A DNA stretch of 53,741 nt from the NCBI GenBank assembly GCA_036004405.1, contig DASYRM010000032.1, positions 1 through 53,741 on the forward strand, read 5' to 3'. Each line of letters starts with the position of its first letter. Positions within the stretch are counted from its first letter, which is position 1. This document shows, piece by piece, positions 49,811 to 53,741 of this stretch. The DNA comes from DASYRM01 sp036004405. Lineage in GTDB: Bacteria > Acidobacteriota > Vicinamibacteria > Vicinamibacterales > UBA2999. Under the pieces are notes generated by a model that was given only the letters and a program-made list of their open reading frames with translations, searched no databases and was not told the origin of the DNA. A program made the translations under genes and the position numbers.

Positions 49811-50775
49811 ACCTCGCCGCCCTTGTGGGCGTCGTAGGCCTTGACGATCTGCTGCACCAGCTTGTGGCGCACCACGTCGGACTCGTCGAAGTAGATGAAG
49901 CCGATCCCCTCGACGTCCTTCACGATCTTCAGGGCCTGCACCAGCCCCGACGCCTTGGGATTCGGCAGATCGATCTGGGTGATGTCGCCGGTGACCACCG
50001 CCTTCGACCCGAAGCCCAGACGGGTGAGGAACATCTTCATCTGCTCCGCCGTCGTGGTCTGGGCTTCGTCGAGGATGACGAACGCGTCGTTGAGCGTCCG
50101 GCCGCGCATGAACGCAATCGGCGCCACCTCGATGGTGCCCCGCTCCACGAGCCGGGTCGCCTTCTCGGTGTCCATCATGTCGTAGAGCGCGTCGTACAGC
50201 GGGCGCAGGTACGGGTTCACCTTTTCCTGCAGGTCGCCCGGCAGGAACCCGAGCTTTTCGCCGGCCTCGACGGCGGGGCGCGCCAGGATGACGCGGCTGA
50301 CCTTCTTGGACAGCAGGTACTGGACGGCCTGCGCCATCGCCAGATAGGTCTTCCCGGTCCCCGCGGGCCCGACGCCGAACACGATGTCGAACTTCTCGAT
50401 GGCGTCGAGGTAGCGCCGCTGGTTGACGCTCTTGGGATTGACGCGCCGCTTGGTGACCTGCCCCGCCTGGCCGCCTTGGGACGAGCCGCCGCGCCCGAAA
50501 TAGTCGCGCAGGTCCACCGACGGGTTCTGCGACACGAGCTGGGCGGCGGTCTTCACGTCACCGTTCGCGAGCGAATAGCCCTCTTCGAGCAGCCCGGTCA
50601 GCTGCTCGAACAGCTTGACGACGCGCTGCTCGTCGCCGGCGTCGCCAGTGACGATGAGCTCGTCCCCCTGGGTGCGGATCCCGACACGGAAGAGGGCTTC
50701 GACGTGCTTGAGGTTGGCGTCGCGCGCTCCATAGAGCGTCTCGATGCCGGCCTGCGGCAGGACGATTCTCTTCAT
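49807..50775 (-). CDS. phoH: PhoH-like ATPase
   Basis: 322 residues. The P-loop reads FGVGPAGTGKTYLAMAQAVQ and Walker B FVILDEAQTTTAEQMKMFLTR. The N-terminal 100 residues have the KH-like region usual for the ybeY-linked PhoH branch. A nucleotide-binding protein probably acting on RNA; the exact role is unsettled. Operon partners ybeY and era point to ribosomal RNA metabolism. It starts 7 bp after the aspS stop. Confidence 0.94.
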   Translation of the reverse strand: MKRIVLPQAGIETLYGARDANLKHVEALFRVGIRTQGDELIVTGDAGDEQRVVKLFEQLTGLLEEGYSLANGDVKTAAQLVSQNPSVDLRDYFGRGGSSQGGQAGQVTKRRVNPKSVNQRRYLDAIEKFDIVFGVGPAGTGKTYLAMAQAVQYLLSKKVSRVILARPAVEAGEKLGFLPGDLQEKVNPYLRPLYDALYDMMDTEKATRLVERGTIEVAPIAFMRGRTLNDAFVILDEAQTTTAEQMKMFLTRLGFGSKAVVTGDITQIDLPNPKASGLVQALKIVKDVEGIGFIYFDESDVVRHKLVQQIVKAYDAHKGGEV

Positions 50776-50782
50776 TCCTCTG

Positions 50783-52555
50783 TCAGGTCCTCGGAAGGAG
50801 ATGGAGCTCGCGAAGCTGCCGCTGGCTCACTCCGGACGGCGCGCTCGACATCATATCCACCGCGGTGGCCGTTTTGGGGAACGCAATCACTTCGCGAATC
50901 GAGCTCTCGTTGGCCAGGATCGCACAGAGGCGGTCGAGCCCGAGCGCAATCCCGCCGTGCGGCGGAGTGCCGTATTCGAGCGCCTCGAGGAAGAACCCGA
51001 ACCGGAGCTTCTGCTCCTCGGCGCTGATGTTGAGCAGATCGAACATCCGGCTCTGCACGGCCGCGTCGTGGATACGGGTGCTGCCGCCGCCGATTTCGCT
51101 GCCGTTGAGCACCAGATCGTACGCCTTGGCGCGCGCCTTCCCCGGGTCGGTGTCGAGCAGCGCGACGTCGTCGTCCATCGGCGACGTGAACGGATGGTGC
51201 ATGGCCCCGTAGCGCTTCTCTTCCGGATCCCACTCCAGGAGCGGAAAGTCCACCACCCACAGGAACTCGTACTTCTCCGGATCCAGCAGTCCGTCCTTCT
51301 TCGCCAGCGACAGGCGAAGGGCACCCAGCGTCTTGGACGCGGTGTCGGGCTCACCGGCCACGACGAACGCGAGCTGTCCGTTACCGGCGCCAATGGCATC
51401 GAGCAGTTGGCGTATAAGCTCCTCGCCGAGCCCCTTCGGGAACGACGAGGTGATCGCGCCGTCTTCTGCGCGGCGCGCCCACAGCAGATGCCGGCCCTGC
51501 GCCTTTTCAGCGTGGACGATACTGTCGACCGCGCTGCGCGAATAGCTCGCCGCGTTCGGCACCACGAGAGCGCGGACCGTGCCGCCACCCGCGACGATCT
51601 CCTTGAACGTCTTGAATCCCGACTCGCGGAAGAGCTCGCGGACGTCCTGGATCGGCATGCCGCAGCGGAGATCCGGCTTGTCGGACCCGTACTTCGCGAT
51701 CGCCTCGGCGTACGGCATGCGCGGGAACGGCGTCCTGATCGTCTTGCCGATCACCGCGAACACGTCGTGCATCAGCGGCTCGATCAGGTTGAAGATCGAC
51801 TCCGGCCGGGCGAACGACATCTCCACGTCCACCTGCGTGAACTCCGGCTGGCGATCGGCGCGCAGATCCTCGTCGCGGAAGCACTTGCAGATCTGCACGT
51901 AGCGGTCGATCCCCGCCACCATCAGGATCTGCTTGAAGAGCTGCGGCGACTGCGGCAGCGCAAAGAACTCGCCGGGGTGCACGCGGCTCGGCACCAGGTA
52001 GTCACGCGCGCCCTCGGGCGTGGACTTGGCGAGGATCGGCGTCTCCACCTCGAGGAACCCCTGGGCGTCGAAGTAGCGTCGGATCGCGATCGTGACCTTG
52101 TGGCGCAGGATCATGTTGCTCTGCAGCCGTGAGCGTCGCAGATCGAGGTAGCGGTACTTCAGGCGCACGTCCTCCGACACCGGCGTCTCGTCGGCCACCG
52201 GGAACGGCGGCGTCTTCGCCTCGTTGAGAAGCGTCAGCTTCTTCACCACGACCTCGACGTCGCCGGTCTCGAGCTTCGGATTGATCGTGTCCTGGGAGCG
52301 GCGCCGCACCACGCCTTCCACGCCGACGACGAATTCGGAGCGCAGGCGCTTGGCCTTGGCCATCTGCACCTCGTCATCCATGTCGAACACCACTTGCGTG
52401 ACGCCCGCCCGGTCGCGGAGGTCGATGAACAGCAGCCCGCCGAGGTCGCGCACCCGGTGCACCCATCCCAGCAGCACGACGTTCGCGCCAACGTCGCCGG
52501 GGCGCAGGGCCCCGCAGGTGTGGGTGCGCGCGAGCTCGCCGAGGGGTTCAGCCAC
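50783..52555 (-). CDS. aspS: Aspartyl-tRNA synthetase
   Basis: 590 residues, the bacterial size with the GAD insertion domain. N-terminal OB anticodon domain (VVLLGWVHRVRDLGGLLFIDLRD), class II motif 2 (FRDEDLRADRQPEFTQVDVE), motif 3 (GIALGLDRLCAIL). It charges tRNA-Asp. Whether it also mischarges tRNA-Asn cannot be told. Overlaps hisS by 8 bp. Confidence 0.96.
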   Translation of the reverse strand: MAEPLGELARTHTCGALRPGDVGANVVLLGWVHRVRDLGGLLFIDLRDRAGVTQVVFDMDDEVQMAKAKRLRSEFVVGVEGVVRRRSQDTINPKLETGDVEVVVKKLTLLNEAKTPPFPVADETPVSEDVRLKYRYLDLRRSRLQSNMILRHKVTIAIRRYFDAQGFLEVETPILAKSTPEGARDYLVPSRVHPGEFFALPQSPQLFKQILMVAGIDRYVQICKCFRDEDLRADRQPEFTQVDVEMSFARPESIFNLIEPLMHDVFAVIGKTIRTPFPRMPYAEAIAKYGSDKPDLRCGMPIQDVRELFRESGFKTFKEIVAGGGTVRALVVPNAASYSRSAVDSIVHAEKAQGRHLLWARRAEDGAITSSFPKGLGEELIRQLLDAIGAGNGQLAFVVAGEPDTASKTLGALRLSLAKKDGLLDPEKYEFLWVVDFPLLEWDPEEKRYGAMHHPFTSPMDDDVALLDTDPGKARAKAYDLVLNGSEIGGGSTRIHDAAVQSRMFDLLNISAEEQKLRFGFFLEALEYGTPPHGGIALGLDRLCAILANESSIREVIAFPKTATAVDMMSSAPSGVSQRQLRELHLLPRT

Positions 52556-53741
52556 GATCCTTCAATGCCTCCAAAGCCTGGCGTATCTGGGCGCCGGCGC
52601 CCGTCTGGTCGTAGGTGTTCTGGGTCTGCGCCGCGAGGTTCTTGACGGTCACCGTGCCCGCCGCGACCTCGTTGCCGCCGAGGAGCGCCACGAAGGGGAT
52701 GCCCCTGGAATCAGCGTACTTGATCTGCTTGCCGATCTTGTCGGCGTCCGGATAGACGAGCACGCGCAGCCCGTCGGCCCGGAGACGCCCCGCCAGGGTC
52801 ATGGCGTGCCCGAGATCTTTCGAGTCGAAGACCGCCACCATGACGTCGGCCGCCGCGCGCGCCAGGGCCGGCGGAAACATGTTGCGCTCCCCCATCACCA
52901 CGAGAATCCGCTCGAGGCCGAGCGAGAACCCGCAGGCCGGGACTTCCTGGCCGAGAAACATCCCCACCAGGTTGTCGTAGCGGCCCCCGCCACCGAGGCT
53001 GCCGGCCAGATCGGCGACGGCGATTTCCATGATGGCGCCGGTGTAGTACGACAGGCCGCGCGCCAGCGACGGATCGACGCGCATGCGCCCCCCGGCCTTC
53101 GTCCCCGCGGCCAGCGCCACGATCTGGCGCAGGTTGTCGACGGCCGCCGTCCCCGCCGCGTCGCCAGCGACGAACGCCTCCAGGCGGGCCAGCTCGCCGT
53201 CGGGCGTCTCAACGGCCTTGAACGCGCGCAGCAAAGCGGCATCGGCGCCTTCGGCCACACCGCGCTCGCGAAGTTCCGCGGCCACGCCGTCGGGTCCGAT
53301 TTTGTCCAGCTTGTCGACCGCCACGAGCGCCGTGCCATGCAGATCCGGCGGCACGCCGCACGCCGACAAGATCGACGCCAGCAGCTGACGGTGATTGAGC
53401 CGGATCACGAAGTCCGTGAAGCCCAGCTCGACGAGCGCGTCGGATACCGCCGAGCACAGCTCCGCCTCTATGGCCGGCGACGTCGAGCCAAGCGCGTCCA
53501 CGTCACATTGGTAGAACTCGCGGAAGCGGCCACGGGCCGGCCGGTCGGCGCGCCACACCGGCTGAATCTGGTAGCGCTTGAAGAACCGCGGCAGCTTCGC
53601 CTGGTGATGCGCGATGACGCGGGCCAACGGCACGGTCAGGTCGTAGCGCAGCGCCAGGTCGGCCTGCCCCGACGCCTCGTGCTCGCCGCGCTTCAGGATT
53701 TTGAAAATGAGCTGATTGCCCTCGTCGCCGTACTTGCCGAG
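52548..53741 (-). CDS. hisS: Histidyl-tRNA synthetase (eukaryote-like clade), N-terminus beyond the window edge
   Basis: 397 residues visible; the frame stays open to the last base (LGKYGDEGNQLIFKILKRGE ... LALRYDLTVPLARV), so the 5' end is missing. Motif 2 reads GRFREFYQCDVDALGS, and a later segment has VAVDKLDKIG, both as in eukaryotic/archaeal-type HisRS, whereas typical bacterial enzymes have a FYQ-x-G-x-E form. The C-terminal anticodon domain (VMVAVFDSKDLGHAMTLAGR) is complete. It charges tRNA-His. First visible gene of the hisS-aspS-phoH-ybeY-corC-era operon. Confidence 0.95.
   Translation of the reverse strand, partial: LGKYGDEGNQLIFKILKRGEHEASGQADLALRYDLTVPLARVIAHHQAKLPRFFKRYQIQPVWRADRPARGRFREFYQCDVDALGSTSPAIEAELCSAVSDALVELGFTDFVIRLNHRQLLASILSACGVPPDLHGTALVAVDKLDKIGPDGVAAELRERGVAEGADAALLRAFKAVETPDGELARLEAFVAGDAAGTAAVDNLRQIVALAAGTKAGGRMRVDPSLARGLSYYTGAIMEIAVADLAGSLGGGGRYDNLVGMFLGQEVPACGFSLGLERILVVMGERNMFPPALARAAADVMVAVFDSKDLGHAMTLAGRLRADGLRVLVYPDADKIGKQIKYADSRGIPFVALLGGNEVAAGTVTVKNLAAQTQNTYDQTGAGAQIRQALEALKDRG

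Overview
The window is a high-GC bacterial chromosome segment that most likely comes from an Acidobacteriota lineage close to Vicinamibacteria. This is inferred from family content, because no rRNA is present. The clues are a von Willebrand protein of the acidobacterial VWFA-related family, many small secreted proteins of unknown function, a Lys-rich pyruvate phosphate dikinase, a eukaryote-like histidyl-tRNA synthetase and dispersed GC-rich hairpin repeats. Nearly all DNA is coding, and many neighbouring genes overlap by 1-4 bases.

Left part (1-9.6 kb): partial pgsA, a sugar-nucleotide pair (nucleotidyltransferase and phosphomannomutase), a DUF222-HNH endonuclease gene bounded by an intact tRNA-Gly(CCC) and a duplicated tRNA-Gly 3' end, a deoC-rpiB pair resembling sugar-phosphate microcompartment cargo, purine and pyrimidine salvage (hpt, upp), a secreted amidohydrolase, tRNA-Val(CAC) and a CBS protein.

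Regulatory part (9.6-17.3 kb): a PEGA protein, a universal stress protein, a PAS histidine kinase and two paralogous NtrC-type response regulators. Two sigma-54-type promoters here (upstream of the stress gene and of a decayed SRPBCC locus) each have a near-identical 14-bp inverted repeat exactly 60.5 bp upstream of the -24 GG, which suggests a small local regulon.

Middle (17.4-32.8 kb): uvrB with an Mla lipid-transport operon (mlaE-mlaF-mlaD-DUF948-like), a VWA protein, a DHH phosphoesterase, a subclass B3 metallo-beta-lactamase divergent from argG, a patatin-like membrane protein lacking the nucleophile serine, greA, an rRNA methyltransferase, rarA, and two secreted proteins, one of them broken.

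Right part (32.8-53.7 kb, mostly minus strand): a long probable operon recO-glyQ-glyS-ppdK-corA-mutL; mgtE; an accessory patch (cyclase, deaminase, NTF2-like, SnoaL-like and VOC proteins); and a tight housekeeping operon hisS-aspS-phoH-ybeY-corC-era.

Promoter signals recur: TAGAAT-like -10 boxes lie 6-9 nt upstream of several start codons, often as symmetric boxes between divergent genes, which suggests frequent leaderless transcription. No phage, transposase, integrase or CRISPR array was seen.
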